The notes under the pieces: generated by a model
What the model saw: only the letters and a program-made list of their open reading frames with translations
What the model was told of the DNA's origin: nothing
The model's database searches: none
Shown here: piece after piece, positions 1-10,879 of the stretch
How the letters are laid out: the number at the start of each line of letters is the position of its first letter
Numbering within the stretch: the stretch's first letter is position 1
Made by a program: the position numbers and the translations under genes
Source of the DNA: Prorocentrum cordatum
Lineage: Eukaryota; Sar; Dinophyceae; Prorocentrales; Prorocentraceae
DNA: 64,000 bases
Direction: 5' to 3'
Assembly: GCA_963575745.1 (NCBI GenBank)
Contig: CAUYUJ010003407.1
Span: forward strand, 1-64,000

Positions 1-285
1 GCGCGCATAACTCAAGCAGGAAGCAAGATACACAGCTCCAGTATTCTCTGCACCTGTAGTAGGTTATGGCGCGTCGGCCCGTTGAATTCTCTGGTCCGTA
101 GCGAATACTTCGATCAAGACACTTGGCGAGCCAACATCGTATAACACAGGGGAAAAATGTTTTTGAGTTTTTAAGCTGATATTGAAGTGAGCTTTCTCGT
201 CGTATTCCGAGCAGTACTTCGCGTTTCAAGAGCTCTACGAGGGCCCCGGCGGTAACCTTGGTGACGGTTTACCAGCGGCTCTCAG
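1..285 (-). repeat. Decayed hairpin-headed (HH) S-type unit, left-end part
   Basis: The unit reads on the minus strand and runs off the window edge. At about 230-285 it has the inverted-repeat motif GAGCTCTACGAG followed by a degraded CCCCGGCGGTAACC hairpin and a terminal CTCAG next to T. Its body resembles the S units at 1023-3138. No coding potential is seen. Confidence 0.6.
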
Positions 286-1022
286 TTGGCCCACCCGGCC
301 CGGGCGGACAATGTGGACACCTGGGGTCGGTTTTTTGAAGATTGCGGGAGATTCGAACATTCGTTTTAGAAACTTCTTATTTTGTAACGTCGAATGGATT
401 GTGTCACATCTCTCTGTCAAATTCTCAGGTCCGCAGCTGCAATATAGCTGTCAAAAGACGTGGAGGAACCGTCCGTCAGGATGCATTTTCCGATATGATA
501 ATCGTCTCGCGCACTTAACTCAAGCAGGAAGTCAGCTACACAGACCGAGTATTCTCCTTACCTGGAGTAGGTTATGACGCGTCGGCCGGTTGAATTCTCA
601 GGCCCGCAGCTGCAATATGACTATGAAAATATTTGGCGGAACCAACTTCGTACAACACCGAGAAAATATTATTCGAGTTGTTATGCTGACATTCAAGTGA
701 ATAGAGCTTCCCTATGAGCGTAGCGGCGAAGCTAGAGAAGAATTCCAGCGCGCTGGGGAGCTAGTTGGTCCGAAAAATATCGACGGAAGTGTTGCATGAT
801 TTTGGTCGGTTAAGAATTAATTTCTTGAAATTTGTTCATTCGTCAGAGCTCTAATATTTGTCCCCCCCATCTTCGATCTTATTCCTGCTCGCCATCTGAA
901 TATCAAGTCGATCGGGTAGATATTACGATCGAAAAGCACTCAGGCGGGATCGGCTGTTGAGTGTAATATTGACAGATGCTGTCGGTTTTCTGAACTTAAC
1001 TCGAACTACAGATGAGCTACAG
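286..1022 (-). repeat. Decayed minus-oriented HH units and right-end fragment
   Basis: The first part (286-690) repeats the S-unit body twice in diverged form. From about 687 there is an L-type right end (AGAGCTTCCCTATGAGCG, then GAGCTAGTTGG) leading into one 178-bp-type repeat that ends near 1022. There the sequence switches to plus orientation, so 1022/1023 is an inversion junction. No gene is seen. Confidence 0.5.
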
Positions 1023-1975
1023 AGCTGTGCGGTACGGCAACTCGAAAAAAAACCGTTTTTCTGTGTTCATCCAAAGTCGGTTCTGCCAAGTGTTTTGATA
1101 GTGATACTGCAACTACCGACCTGAAAATTTGACAGGCAGACGCGACATAACCCACTACAGGTGCGAAAAATACCGGTTCCCAAAACGAGTTCTCAAATCT
1201 CTTACAATCTTCAAAAAACCGACCCAGGAGCCTCGTAGAGCTCCTTTCTCGCGCGACGCTGCAAGAAAGCCATGGAGAAAGCTTTCTCAAGTGAGCTGAG
1301 AAACACGAAAAAGCACGTTCTTGGGTGTTCATCCAAACCCAGGTTGCCACATTCTCCGCCAGGGCTGGCTCAGCCAACTGGGAGCAGGCGGTAAACGGGG
1401 CCCTGATAAAGCTCTCAACAGACAAATCAGCGGGCAGATGACGAGAAAGAGTGGTCTTGAAAGTCAGCTTCAAAACTCCCAAACAATGAACATTCTCTGT
1501 CTGCCTATGTTTTAATAGCAATACTGCAGCCACCTGAATTCGACATCACCCACTACAGGTGCTAATGATGTCTGAACTGTATGATTCGCTTACCTCTGTT
1601 CGTTAAGTTCAAGAAACTAATATCAGCTCGAACACTACATCCAAACGGCCGGTGGTTCCTCTTAACTGGTGGTAGACCGTTGATAAGGTTACCACCGGTA
1701 GCCTCGTAGAGCTCTTTTCTCGCGCGGCGCTGCTCGAAACACATGCAAGGAGCTTTCTCAAGTGTGAGCTCAAAAACTCGACAAAAAACACGTCGGTTCC
1801 CCCAAGTGTTTTGACAGTAATACTGCAGCTAACATGAGGATTCACTGACAGACACGGCGTAACCCACTACAGCTGCGAAGAATACAAGTTCCCAAAACGA
1901 ATTGCATAATCTCTCAGAATCTTCGAAAAACGGACCTGAGGTAATCATATTGTCCGCCCGGGTCGGGTCGGCCAA
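1023..1975 (+). repeat. Decayed plus-oriented HH S-type units
   Basis: S-type bodies follow one another. Left-end motifs CTCGTAGAGCTC stand at about 1231 and 1702, and degraded hairpins at about 1376-1400 and 1661-1700. The ORFs here are overlapping and have no family resemblance, so they are read as chance frames. Confidence 0.5.
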
Positions 1976-2306
1976 CTGGGAGCCGGCGGTAAACCGTCAA
2001 CCAGGTTACCACCGGGACCCTGGTAGGATCTAAACACACCGCATCAGTTCCAGATAACCAGGAGAGAGCGTTCTCGAATGTCTGAAAATTCGTAATGTGC
2101 ATTTCTCGAATATTATACGAAGCTTGTTCCTCCAAATGTTTTGATCGATATGGTTCACCTACAGCCCTGGCAATTCTACATCAAACGCGCCATTATCGAC
2201 AACGGGGTACGAAAATCTGATTATCAAAACGAACTTTCGATTTCTGAGAATATTACAAAAACCGGCCCCAGGTCTTCACATTGTCCGTTCCGGCCGGGTC
2301 GGCCAA
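1976..2306 (+). mobile_element. HH S-type element, degraded
   Basis: Starts CTGGGAGCCGGCGGTAAACC with the TTACCACCGG arm of the hairpin following. The inverted-repeat motif is mutated (CTGGTAGGATC). It is inserted at, or cut by, the GGCCAA/CT position that recurs throughout the window, and it ends where the next unit starts at the same kind of site. Confidence 0.6.
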
Positions 2307-2627
2307 CTGAGAGCCCGCGGTGAACCGTCAACCAGGTTACCGCCAGGACCTTCGTAGAGCTTGAACAAACGACAATTTCTTCCATAAGTCAAAAACACGG
2401 TATATCTTAATGATTTCGAAAAATCCATCCCAACGGTCGATGATTCCTGCACGTTTTTTGACAGTAACATAGCAGCTACGGCTCTCAGAATTGGACAGAC
2501 TAACGTGGCACGATCGACTACACGTTACAAAACCAGTGATTCCATCACGAATTTTCAAAGCTCTCAAAATCTCCGAAAAAAACCGACCCCAGGTTGTCAC
2601 ATTGTCCGTCCGATGCGGGTGGGCAAA
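2307..2627 (+). mobile_element. HH S-type element, degraded
   Basis: The left-end hairpin has a GTGA/TTAC stem pair (a G-T wobble) and is followed by TTCGTAGAGCTT. The body is diverged and no right end is present. The junction with the following unit is again at the GGC(C/A)AA position. Confidence 0.55.
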
Positions 2628-2988
2628 CTAGAAGCCGGCGGTAAACCGTCAACCAGGTTACCGCCAGGCCCCTCGTAGAGCTCTGCAGAGACCGAATCAG
2701 TTCCCAGATAACAAAAGAAAAACGTTCGTGGATATGCGCTTCAAAACTGAAGAAATGCTTTTTCGGGCTTCACACAAGGTCGGTTCCTGCTAGTCTTTTG
2801 ATCGAAATAATGCAGCTAGGGCCCTGAGAATTGCATCACCAAACGCGCCCTGATCGACTGCAGAGAATAAAAATTTGAATTCCCAAAACAAATTGCACAA
2901 TCTCTCACAATCTTCGAAAAACCGACCCTGGGTCACCACATTGTCCGCCCGGGCCGGGTGGGCCGACTCGCTGCCCCCCGCGCCGGAA
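2628..2988 (+). mobile_element. HH S-type element (CTCTGCAGAGACC interior)
   Basis: Hairpin CCGGCGGTAA/TTACCGCC followed by CTCGTAGAGCTCTGCAGAG. The interior resembles the unit at 12780. It is cut at CGCCGGAA by the next unit, which is the same position used at 5003, 28245, 45781 and 54641. Confidence 0.65.
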
Positions 2989-3138
2989 CTGGGAGCCGGC
3001 GGTAAACCGTCAACCAGGTTACCGCCGGGAGCCTCGTAAGCTCTGAAATCGCGCGACGCTGCTCAGAACACATGGAGGAATCTTTCTTCAGCGTGTGCTG
3101 AAGAACTCGAAAAGACATGTTTTTCGGCATTCATGCAA
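2989..3138 (+). mobile_element. HH S-type element, left 150 bp only
   Basis: Complete hairpin with direct GGGAGCC repeats on both sides, then a damaged inverted-repeat motif (CTCGTAAGCTC). The body breaks off at AAAGTCGG, where retroelement X begins. Confidence 0.65.
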
Positions 3139-4664
3139 AGTCGGGACAAATCACGGAAAGTCACGTTCAAAGGTCAATGAGCACTCAAATCAAGGAAGCA
3201 ACGAATGACCTACTTTGAGGGATCAAGCGAAGCTCTTATTCAACACACGCGCATGCACGACAACACACAGGCATGAAGAAAGGCAACGCAATGACAAATC
3301 AAGCGTGCAGGATCAATCACATGTGCATCATCTGTGCCGTTTCCGATGCTTCTTGCCGCTCCGCGTCAATGCACTCCTGGAAGTAGAACTCTGAGGAACC
3401 CCTTGTTGCGAATCATCCTCCTCGGAACTTTCAATTCCCAATTGCAGCCTGTATGCATTAAGAGCCTCAGTCCCACGCTGAAACTCCTGTGTCGGGAGTC
3501 GGTGTAGCTCACGCCAAAGGGCACTGACATCGACACCGGCAAGGGCCCAGTCCCTGGCAGCTTGACACTCGTCCTCCGTCACTGCTGAACTCACAACTGC
3601 ATTAGATAATCTCGCAGCCGTGGAACTCCCAGGGTGTGAAGCCATAGAATCTTTATGATGAGAATAATGCAACTGCTCATTCCGCAACTCCTCATTCTGC
3701 AACTCCTCACCCTGCAACTCCTCATCATGCAACTCCTCTTTCTGAACACCTGGATCAACAGAAACAGAGACCACTTCCGAGTTTTTATTGTTGTCAGCGC
3801 GCACTCGATGACACTCCTCCTTCTCCTCCTCACCAACAAAGAGAACACAAAGATCAGTCTGAGTCCCACACGCAATGTGGACACAGGGATCTGTCTGAGT
3901 CCCACAATCGGAACACTGCGAACACAAAGAGTTGCCAGCCAATTCAACAGCATCCATATCAGCCTGTGTTCCACAAGTGTCCTCAACCCACTCCTCTTCC
4001 TCAGAATCGTCCGAGCAGAAATTCCGATAATATCTGGGCGCGCAAATGCCCGCGCGAACAAGGCACGACGGATCTGGCCCCCGAGCCGTGGACCACAAAC
4101 GATACCTGACACGTTTCGCCCGCAGGCGGCGCAACTTCGATTGAGAAACTTTGACACCATGCCCATACAGCTGGTCTCGCTCATGCAGGCGAGACTCACC
4201 TCCGTACGAAGGGCGAACACGGCAATATAGATCACTAACACACACTTCGACCGTAGACAAACGAGCAGACAAACAAGCGAGAAACTCGGAAGTAAACAAC
4301 GCCGTATCTGTCCAATCTGAAGCAACAAAATCCGCGCCTGACAATTCAGATGAAATAAACTCCATATATAAAACGTGGACTCGCTCAACAAGAAGAAGGC
4401 AAATCACAAGCAATAACTAGATGGACAGTTGAGATAACCAAGGAAAATGCCATTCCAACGATACTCCGACAATAATGTGCACTCCGACGACAATGGGCGT
4501 GGACAGGCCTTCGACAATCAACGAGAGTGTACGGTACTCAGGCAAAACAGACACTGAAGCACCGTGTACGGCAAAGAGAACCAAACACCAGGCACGGCAC
4601 AATGCCGCTCGAGGAGGCCTCCGACGGGCCAGGTCGCCGCTGAGAGCCCGAGGAGGGACAGCAG
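3139..4664 (-). mobile_element. Retroelement X, probably non-autonomous and LINE1-related
   Basis: The minus-strand element comprises a 5' leader (about 4664-4414), one ORF of 361 codons and a short 3' region. Its first ~140 bp match the 5' leader of LINE1 (10740-10879), including ACTCAGGCAAAAC and GCACCGTGTAC, so the two share a leader or promoter. The 5' end abuts CAACCTGG of an HH hairpin, the same side where LINE1 begins. The 3' end lies at an unrelated point in another HH unit, so a deletion or recombination accompanied insertion, or the 3' end is truncated. No reverse transcriptase is present. Being mobilised by LINE1 proteins is inference. Confidence 0.55.
3328..4413 (-). CDS. Hypothetical 361-aa protein of retroelement X
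   Basis: I do not recognise a family. The ORF is intact and ends in a basic tail (KKHRKRHR). Visible features: an acidic run at residues 135-142; three CGTQ(T/A)D hexapeptides near 147, 170 and 182, each in a Cys-rich context; and a five-residue repeat of the EELxx type at 226-248. An Arg/Lys-rich patch at 92-105 could bind nucleic acid. It occupies the position of an ORF1 behind a LINE1-like leader but shows no clear similarity to LINE1 or LINE2 ORF1. The Met start is the first in the frame; a downstream Met (residue 17) is also possible. That it is a retroelement ORF1-type protein is inference. Confidence 0.55.
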   Translation of the reverse strand: MLVICLLLVERVHVLYMEFISSELSGADFVASDWTDTALFTSEFLACLSARLSTVEVCVSDLYCRVRPSYGGESRLHERDQLYGHGVKVSQSKLRRLRAKRVRYRLWSTARGPDPSCLVRAGICAPRYYRNFCSDDSEEEEWVEDTCGTQADMDAVELAGNSLCSQCSDCGTQTDPCVHIACGTQTDLCVLFVGEEEKEECHRVRADNNKNSEVVSVSVDPGVQKEELHDEELQGEELQNEELRNEQLHYSHHKDSMASHPGSSTAARLSNAVVSSAVTEDECQAARDWALAGVDVSALWRELHRLPTQEFQRGTEALNAYRLQLGIESSEEDDSQQGVPQSSTSRSALTRSGKKHRKRHR

Positions 4665-5002
4665 CAACCTGGCCACCGCCGGGAACCTCGTAGAGCTCCT
4701 TGCACGCGTAAGAGTGCTCAGAATCGAGCAGACAGCTTCTCGGAGCATTTCTAGAAAAACGTCAAATATGCATTTTTCGGCGTCAACCTGATGTCGGTTC
4801 CTCCAAAGGTTTCGACAGTAAAACTCTGCCTATAGAGCTGATTCTCTCTCAGAATAAAAGTTAAAGACTAATGCCGGACGTAAAAATCTGCTTTCTCAAA
4901 ATGAACTGTTCAATATCGCTCGAATCTTCGCAAAAGCGACCCAAAGTTGTCACATCTTCTTTTCTGGTCGGGTCGACCAACTAGCTCCACCCCGCGACGG
5001 AA
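4665..5002 (+). mobile_element. HH S1-type element, left hairpin interrupted by X
   Basis: Begins inside the hairpin (CAACCTGGCCACCGCCGGG), then CCTCGTAGAGCTCC and the S1 interior with CACGCGTAAGAGTGCTC. It is cut at CGACGGAA by the element starting at 5003. The 5' half of the hairpin was lost with the insertion of X. Confidence 0.65.
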
Positions 5003-5034
5003 CTGGGAACCGGCGGTAAACCGTCAACCAGGTC
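5003..5034 (+). mobile_element. HH element split by LINE1, left piece
   Basis: Holds CTGGGAACCGGCGGTAAACC and the loop GTCAACCAGGTC. The same hairpin resumes at 10880, so LINE1 is inserted within the loop. Confidence 0.8.
5024..5034. repeat. LINE1 target-site duplication, 3' side copy
   Basis: TCAACCAGGTC occurs here and again at 10880-10890, directly bracketing LINE1. Confidence 0.8.
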
Positions 5035-5133
5035 TGCGAGTTCTGCGCTGGCCGATTCGAGCTCCCTAAAGAGCAGGCCACTACACAGAGAACCTAGACA
5101 GCGAAGCTGTACAAGGGCAGCGAAGCTGATAGA
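5035..5133 (-). other. LINE1 3' end (untranslated)
   Basis: About 100 bp after the ORF2 stop, containing two or three short GCGAAGCTGT-like repeats. No A-rich tail is seen. The end joins the target loop sequence directly. Confidence 0.6.
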
Positions 5134-8100
5134 TTAAAGCGGGAAGATTATGCAGCGAAGCTGTAAAAGAAATGTGCCATCCACAGTGCACAAATCAACA
5201 ACTCCCGACAATAAACTCTGAGATGCAGCAAGTTCCGCCTGGGTGATTGTACAATGGGAAGGGAGCATAAACGCCCGCTTGGCTACACCGAGCTGCCAAC
5301 GATTAGAGGGGAGGCCAGGGGGGAGGGAGGAAGAAGGCAAATTAGAAGAGATAAAAATGTCAATCACCCAGCCACAAGATGTGCCTAACTCACATCTGCC
5401 ACCATCAAAAGAGCCTCTCACCGCGTGTACACTATGTTGATTCGAACGAATAGAAGAAAGTGTATTGAGGTCCCACCGCACATCTGAAGTAGTCTGCCCT
5501 TCTCTGGCCACATGCGTCTCATGGTCCGCCTCAGTGTTCCCCTCCCGATAAACCCATTTCCAAATATCACGGCCCGCTTCAGGACTATAGATCTGGAACT
5601 GCTTACACACGGCGTACAATTTATTTTGCATATCGGCGATGGTTTTACTATATATCTCATTCATACATCTGTTTTTACCCGTCAGCCAACGTGTTATACA
5701 CTGACTATCTCCCCTCATCTCTAGAGCCAGCCACCCAGGGTTCATCCTCCAGTTGGTTTCGTCCTGGAAAAGCGCAACTAACCGTTTAGCACGACGTTCA
5801 TTTTCACGTTGCAGTTCGGCCTCTGTTTTAGTCTCCTCCTCCTCCTCCTTCCAATGGGCACCCGAAGTAGCATCTTTTATCAGGCAGAATTCCAATATCT
5901 TGGATAGATCAAGCTTCTGCAGCGTGTCCACTAAGAAGGTCTTCCAACCTAGCTCCGTCCAACACATACTCTGATCCCAATGAGGCCCCTGAGAGACTTC
6001 GAACACCGTAAACCAAGGCTGGAGACTCTGCGTAACTTTGTGCGAACGCCGACGAGAAAACCCACGACCACGGGCGCCAAAAGCAAGAACCATGGCATCA
6101 CGATGATCAGTGTACTCCCCTGACGCATGCATCATACACAGCGCGCTCTGCATAGACGGTGTGGCCCAAACCTTCGTGAAATCCACGCGTGCACGTTTAC
6201 GAGGTGGATCCGAAGCCGGCTGCGAAACAGGCTGGGGCGGGTCTTCACGACGCGGGCGAACGTTACGACGCATATATGTGATTTGCTGGCGACGGTTGCG
6301 CACAGGAGCAGGGGTAGGAGGCACAGGTGAGTCACACAGAACATGAGGCAACTCAGGTTCACGCGATAGAATCCCTTGGCTGAGATCGTCACAAGCAGGC
6401 TGAGCAAGATGACCAAAAGCCGCACACACAACATGTTTAGCGAACAACCACTGCCGATACAAAGTAAGCTGCATCAGTGAAGGCCTGGAAGAGTTGAGCA
6501 TCAACATGCGTGCGTGCCTGATCCGTGAACTCCAATATGCAGCCCACATCTCATTCACCCTCTTACGACAACGACACATAGCCGAGAGAAACTTCCCTTC
6601 CTCCACGTGAATCAACGTCAAACTATTCGCATCACAAGTGGTGCCCTCGACGCCGTAAAGGAAGCAAGAGCGAACGCGTGCATCATACCGTGCAAGCTTG
6701 CGGCCCATTGGAATAACAGCACTAGTGTAGAAATCCGCATCAATCCAAAAGCTCGGGCGTGCTTTTTTCAGTCGGTGAAATATATCTGCATGATCTGAGA
6801 ACTCTACGTCCAACAAGGTGCCCAAAACGATTGTCTGAGTAACCTGCGGAATGGTATAAGAGATCGGCTCAGAGAAGTGCGCGCCTTCCAGTGGTCTGAC
6901 GACCTCACCGCGAGCCGAGCCCGTGGGATTGGAAGACTTCACGACGCCCGGAAGCAAGCTAGAAGGCACCGAAATCTGAAGTGCACGAGGCGGTCCAGAG
7001 CAACCACAAGCAAGGTATTCTAAAGAGCTGTCCTTCCACCTGAAGCCGTGTCGGTGAATTGCAGTAGTCAGATCCGCGAGCATGGCCAGCATATCCTCCC
7101 GACGCGAAGCCACTAAGATAACATTGTCAGCCCAAAGCCAATGATTGACGAGCAACTCGGACGCTTCAATAGAAAGCTGGATACCATAGCCGCGATCTCG
7201 CCACCGTGAAACGACAGGCGCCAGAATGCATAACGATTTAGCCACCCATAAAGCTGGAGCCTCCATGGAGCCTGTACAAATGCAGGTGTCCCACTGAATG
7301 CCCTCAACAGTGCACTGCTGGAATGAAAGCTCTGCAACATTGTGCGCGCACCCCTCAAAGATCGCAGACACCAGAGAAGAGTCCACTTCCAACTCAAGCA
7401 GAGATTCAACAGCCGACCGAACTGTGAGATAATCAAAAGCCTGCTGATATCACAATTGACGATGTGACAATCCTCCTCCTTCCACAAGACAGCGTGACGA
7501 GCAAGATGCTTCAACGGTGCGGTAACCTCATAACACTTATGACCCACAACAAAACCATACAGTTGACAACCCCTCGGCGCAACCGTCTTGATGTGAGCTT
7601 CGAGCAAGATGGTGAGACAACAACTGAACCATTTCCCAAAAACCGACAGCATAGCTAGAGCACGAGTCTCATCAAAGCTACGCGCCTTCGGTCCTCTCAA
7701 CATAAAACTGACAAGGATGCGCCTCCATGAAAGCGGTGAAACAATCTGCCTCCCATATAATCTCTGAAAGCAGACAAGAACGTGGCGAAGAGCTTCCCAC
7801 GGCAAGGCCTTGAGTACAGAAGCTGAGATGCCATCAAGACCTGTAGCCTTCCCCTCCCGAAAACGCGCACGAGCTCGCAGAAGAAGACCCATATCGATCG
7901 GACAAGCGCGACCAGCATGTTGCGACATTTGCTTGCATTTATCTCGGAGCTCCTCAAGACAAGAATTGGCATCATGTCGATGGGCTTCGCTCGAGTACCG
8001 AAGTAGACCATGTTGCCTAAGAGCCTCCTCCCACCTACTGACATGCTGTGTCAATTCCCCCTCAACCATCATCTGCGTGGCTTTCGGCTTACGTCGAACC

Positions 8101-9417
8101 CCCTCCCTCTGACGATACATCAACCGGGCACGCTCGATATCCCGACGGACCCTCCTCCACATCTTCAGGCTATTTTTGTACACCCCCTCCTCCACCTCCT
8201 CCCGCTTGCACTGCCTCCTAATATTGTAGTGCTCCTCCTTCATCCTCAGCTGGTCCTCAGAAAGCCTCGGGAACCCAGAAGATTGATCACCTGCATGGCG
8301 GGAGAGATCCAGAGTCTCGAGGGCGCCCTCAGTGATGGCCTGACCTATGAGCTCAATGGGGTTAGCCTCAAGATCCTCGGAGAGCGCCGCGAAGCGGTTG
8401 TACTGGCTCACGGAGCGCTCCAAGCAAGCCATTTGGTGTACCTCCGAACCTGCCTGCACCTTCCACCGAGCAAGTGAGGGACGAGAACGAGGACGCGACT
8501 TAGCCTGATGTTCTGGGAGTCGGAGCTGCAGCAACTTATGATCACTGAATGTCATCTCACGCGCACGCGTACGTTCAAGAGTAAGCGGCAATACCCATGT
8601 GCAAGAGACCTCTGGAACCTGCCAATCTATCGGGATAGCGAAGAAGTCATATACATGCTCATACTCACGTGTGCAATGTGTCCAAGTAGGTGTGCGCGTA
8701 CCGTAGGTGTTCGCAAGACGGAGCTTCAGGGCACCCATGGTTTTCAAGAAAGCCTGGCAATACATCTCCCTCATCTGGTCACGCATGGCGTCCGCACTCC
8801 CCATCCTTGGCCTTACGCTTCCTAGACTTAGCTTTAGGTCCCTCTACCGCCTCCCCCGTCACGAGTATCCTAGCAACAGTCTGATTGGGATAGACCTCAA
8901 CATTGGCATCGACTTGCAAGACAAGATCGCGAATGGAGTACTTCTTTTTAGCAGCAAGAACTTTAGACGTCAGATCTGACAGCACGCTGGTGTACAAGGC
9001 GAAACTCTCATAGTGGCCTTCTGAAGATCCCCTAGGTTCACCATTTGTCCCCTTGCACGTTTCACGATGTGGAAGGTAAGCTGAGACGAATATAAGATGG
9101 CGGAATACAATCGCAACCCAACGATCGCCAGAGATGCAGTCTAAGGTGAGGTGCTTCCAAGATCCCCGAAACAAGATTGCAGCCCGTCTGCACTCAGAGC
9201 AACGGAAGTCCCACCCCACGTCCTCAACTTCAACATCATTCAAATGCTGGCATTCCTGAAGAGCGACAAGTGAGAGATCGAGATCAGCAAGATGGCGCAT
9301 GCACTCGGAGGTGTGTGTCCCCAACCTCCGTATTCCAACCTCCGCACAAGGATGGGCACCGTCACAGAGTACTGTTAAGCGCACCTTCCCAAGCTGATAC
9401 GTCAATCCCAGTATCAA
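5134..9417 (-). pseudogene. LINE1 ORF2: endonuclease, reverse transcriptase, RNase H-like
   Basis: Three frames are needed. Segment 8779-9417 (212 codons) is the N-terminal half of an EEP-type (apurinic-like) endonuclease with LQE at residues 53-55, SAYLP and VDAN. Segment ~7440-8804 has the end of the endonuclease (NTYG, YDFF, FSDH) and the reverse-transcriptase start (GKATGLDGI). Segment 5134 to ~7440 continues motif A (AFDYL), motif B (GSMEAPALW), motif C (LWADN, 7123-7134), the LINE connection region and a permuted RNase H-like end. One-base shifts lie near 8800-8815 and near 7444, where the frame breaks between CDIS and AFDY. The SDH motif is intact here, unlike LINE2. Overlap of 56 bp with ORF1 suggests reinitiation or frameshifting in the ancestor (inference). 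Confidence 0.88.
5188..5730 (-). other. LINE1 permuted RNase H-like region
   Basis: Order along the protein (residues of the 752-codon segment): MRGDSQ with D562; YREGNTEAD with D623; SFDGG with D663; TQAEL with E720. In the usual RNase H fold the order is D (first strand), E, D (GDS type), D (ADxLA type). Here the last two motifs precede the first two. LINE2 has the same order. Confidence 0.65.
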
Positions 9418-10641
9418 CTTCCTTCATTTTATCAGCTGAGATATTCCATCCAATCGTGTCCGTCCACGTACCGATACAAACATTCGCCGAAGCAGAAGTC
9501 GATTTGGCATACATCCACGCTTTCGCTGGACCCTCAGCCTCGAACAGCACCTGGGCCGTCTGCACTGTCTTCCGTTTGTGGAATTGCGCCGTCGCCTTAC
9601 GTGTCTCAGAAACCCGCTTGCGATCCTGAGGCGCCGGTTGCACAAGCCATCCCAAGTACTGGTCACGGTAGTTTCCAAAAGCGTTCGGGCAAAGAAGATC
9701 GGCATTCTGATCAAGCCAAGCGGCAATCCATTCCTTCCTGACCTCCCAGACGACATCTTTTGAGGTGCCACTCTTGAAGTAAACTCGGAAACGAGTGACC
9801 CCAAACTTATTAGATGCCAAGTCGCGCTCAGTACGCTCCTTATCAAACATACTTCCATCACCGTCATCCCGAGCCTGGGAAATACCGTACAACTTGGCAA
9901 TCATGTTGCGTGCTGTGGTCACTGGAAGCTTGGCCTGGTCACGATTCTCAATCTTCCGAGGGTGTTCTTTGCAAAAGCCCGAGACCTGAATCCAAGTTGG
10001 AACGCGAGGCTCAAAGGGCTTGCGAAAAGCACGCGATACCGATTCACGAGTTGAAGCACCACCCAAAGAAGAAGCAGAGTCGGCCCAGGGGTCCCGATTG
10101 CTATTCACTTTCGCCTGGAGCTCCTGGATCTGCTTAGCCTGGGCCCCTTGGGCCTCACGAATCTCCTTCACTGACGAAGAAATGGGGGCCACCTGCTCCT
10201 GGACCTGGGTAGTGATCTCCTGTCGCATGTCCTTCGTATTTTGCTTCAGCATGCGTTGCATATCTGCCTGCGTAGAAGCTCTGCTATGTCTCCTCCAGCT
10301 GCGGCACCTCCTCCACTGCCTGCACTGCCTCCCCCACCACTCCCAGCCCCCGCAGCATCAACAGCAGCTTCTTCCTCCATTGCCTCATCACCTTCGAGAC
10401 CCAGCTCCTTACGCTGTCTCTTCGATTCGTTCTCTTCATCGAAATCTGAGTCTCCGAGATCGGAATCCGTCTCTGAGTAAGAACGGCGAGGACGAAACTG
10501 TTCACGAAACTGCTCTTCGTAGTAGGATCTGTCCAACTCACGAAGAAACTGACTCCAGCCACAACTTGGTGGCCCCCACTGCGTTGTGAAAACGAATGTA
10601 CTCCCGCTGCAACAAGAGAAAAACTGGAAACGCGCTGGCAA
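9362..10641 (-). pseudogene. LINE1 ORF1, frameshifted
   Basis: A 131-codon first part (10246-10641) is acidic and Gly/Ala-rich (SDSDFDEEN-like). The second part (9362-10261, 300 codons with upstream frame open) has a predicted coiled coil near residues 5-52, then a domain containing FRVYFKSGTSKDVVWEVRK. LINE2 ORF1 has the matching GRIYFKPGTSSEILWEAKR, and both have an ADMQ motif before the coiled coil. The D-I-E/A-x-x motif falls in the first frame and ADMQ in the second, so the two parts are one gene broken by a one-base shift near 10262-10275. Likely role by analogy with LINE ORF1p: RNA binding and RNP assembly. Confidence 0.75.
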
Positions 10642-10879
10642 CTATCGTGTTCAAAACAAAGTGCAGCAATACAAGCAGAGCAGGCGGCCTGAGAGAGCAG
10701 CTGCTAACAAGTATATGGTAGTACCCACAAGAACGAACGATCCAGAGGCACTCAGGCAAAACCGACACTGAGGCACCGTGTACAGTAAGAGGAACAAAAG
10801 GACACCTCTCTGCACTATGCAGCTCGAAACGAGGGGGGCCCCAGCGGTGAGGCCAAGCTAAGCAGGAGGTAAGCTCTGC
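10642..10879 (-). promoter_or_regulatory. LINE1 5' leader, shared with retroelement X
   Basis: The outer ~120 bp align with 4531-4664, with long near-identical stretches at GGCAAAAC(C/A)GACACTGA. Conservation of a leader between elements with different ORFs suggests an internal promoter, but no specific motif was identified. Confidence 0.5.

Larger units (their letters stand above)
5035..10879 (-). mobile_element. LINE1: non-LTR retrotransposon, full length but decayed
   Basis: A 5.85-kb minus-strand element with a 5' leader (10642-10879), ORF1 (9362-10641), ORF2 (5134-9417) and a ~100-bp 3' end without a poly(A) tail. An 11-bp target duplication flanks it. ORF1 carries one frameshift and ORF2 at least two, so this copy cannot make full proteins by simple translation. 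Domain order is coiled-coil ORF1, then endonuclease, reverse transcriptase and a permuted RNase H-like region. The insertion point is the loop of an HH hairpin. Confidence 0.9.

Noticed and set aside
9177-9629. Plus-strand ORFs opposite the LINE1 and LINE2 coding regions
   Set aside because: Antisense shadows with no domain similarity, whereas the minus frames contain recognisable endonuclease, RT and ORF1 motifs.
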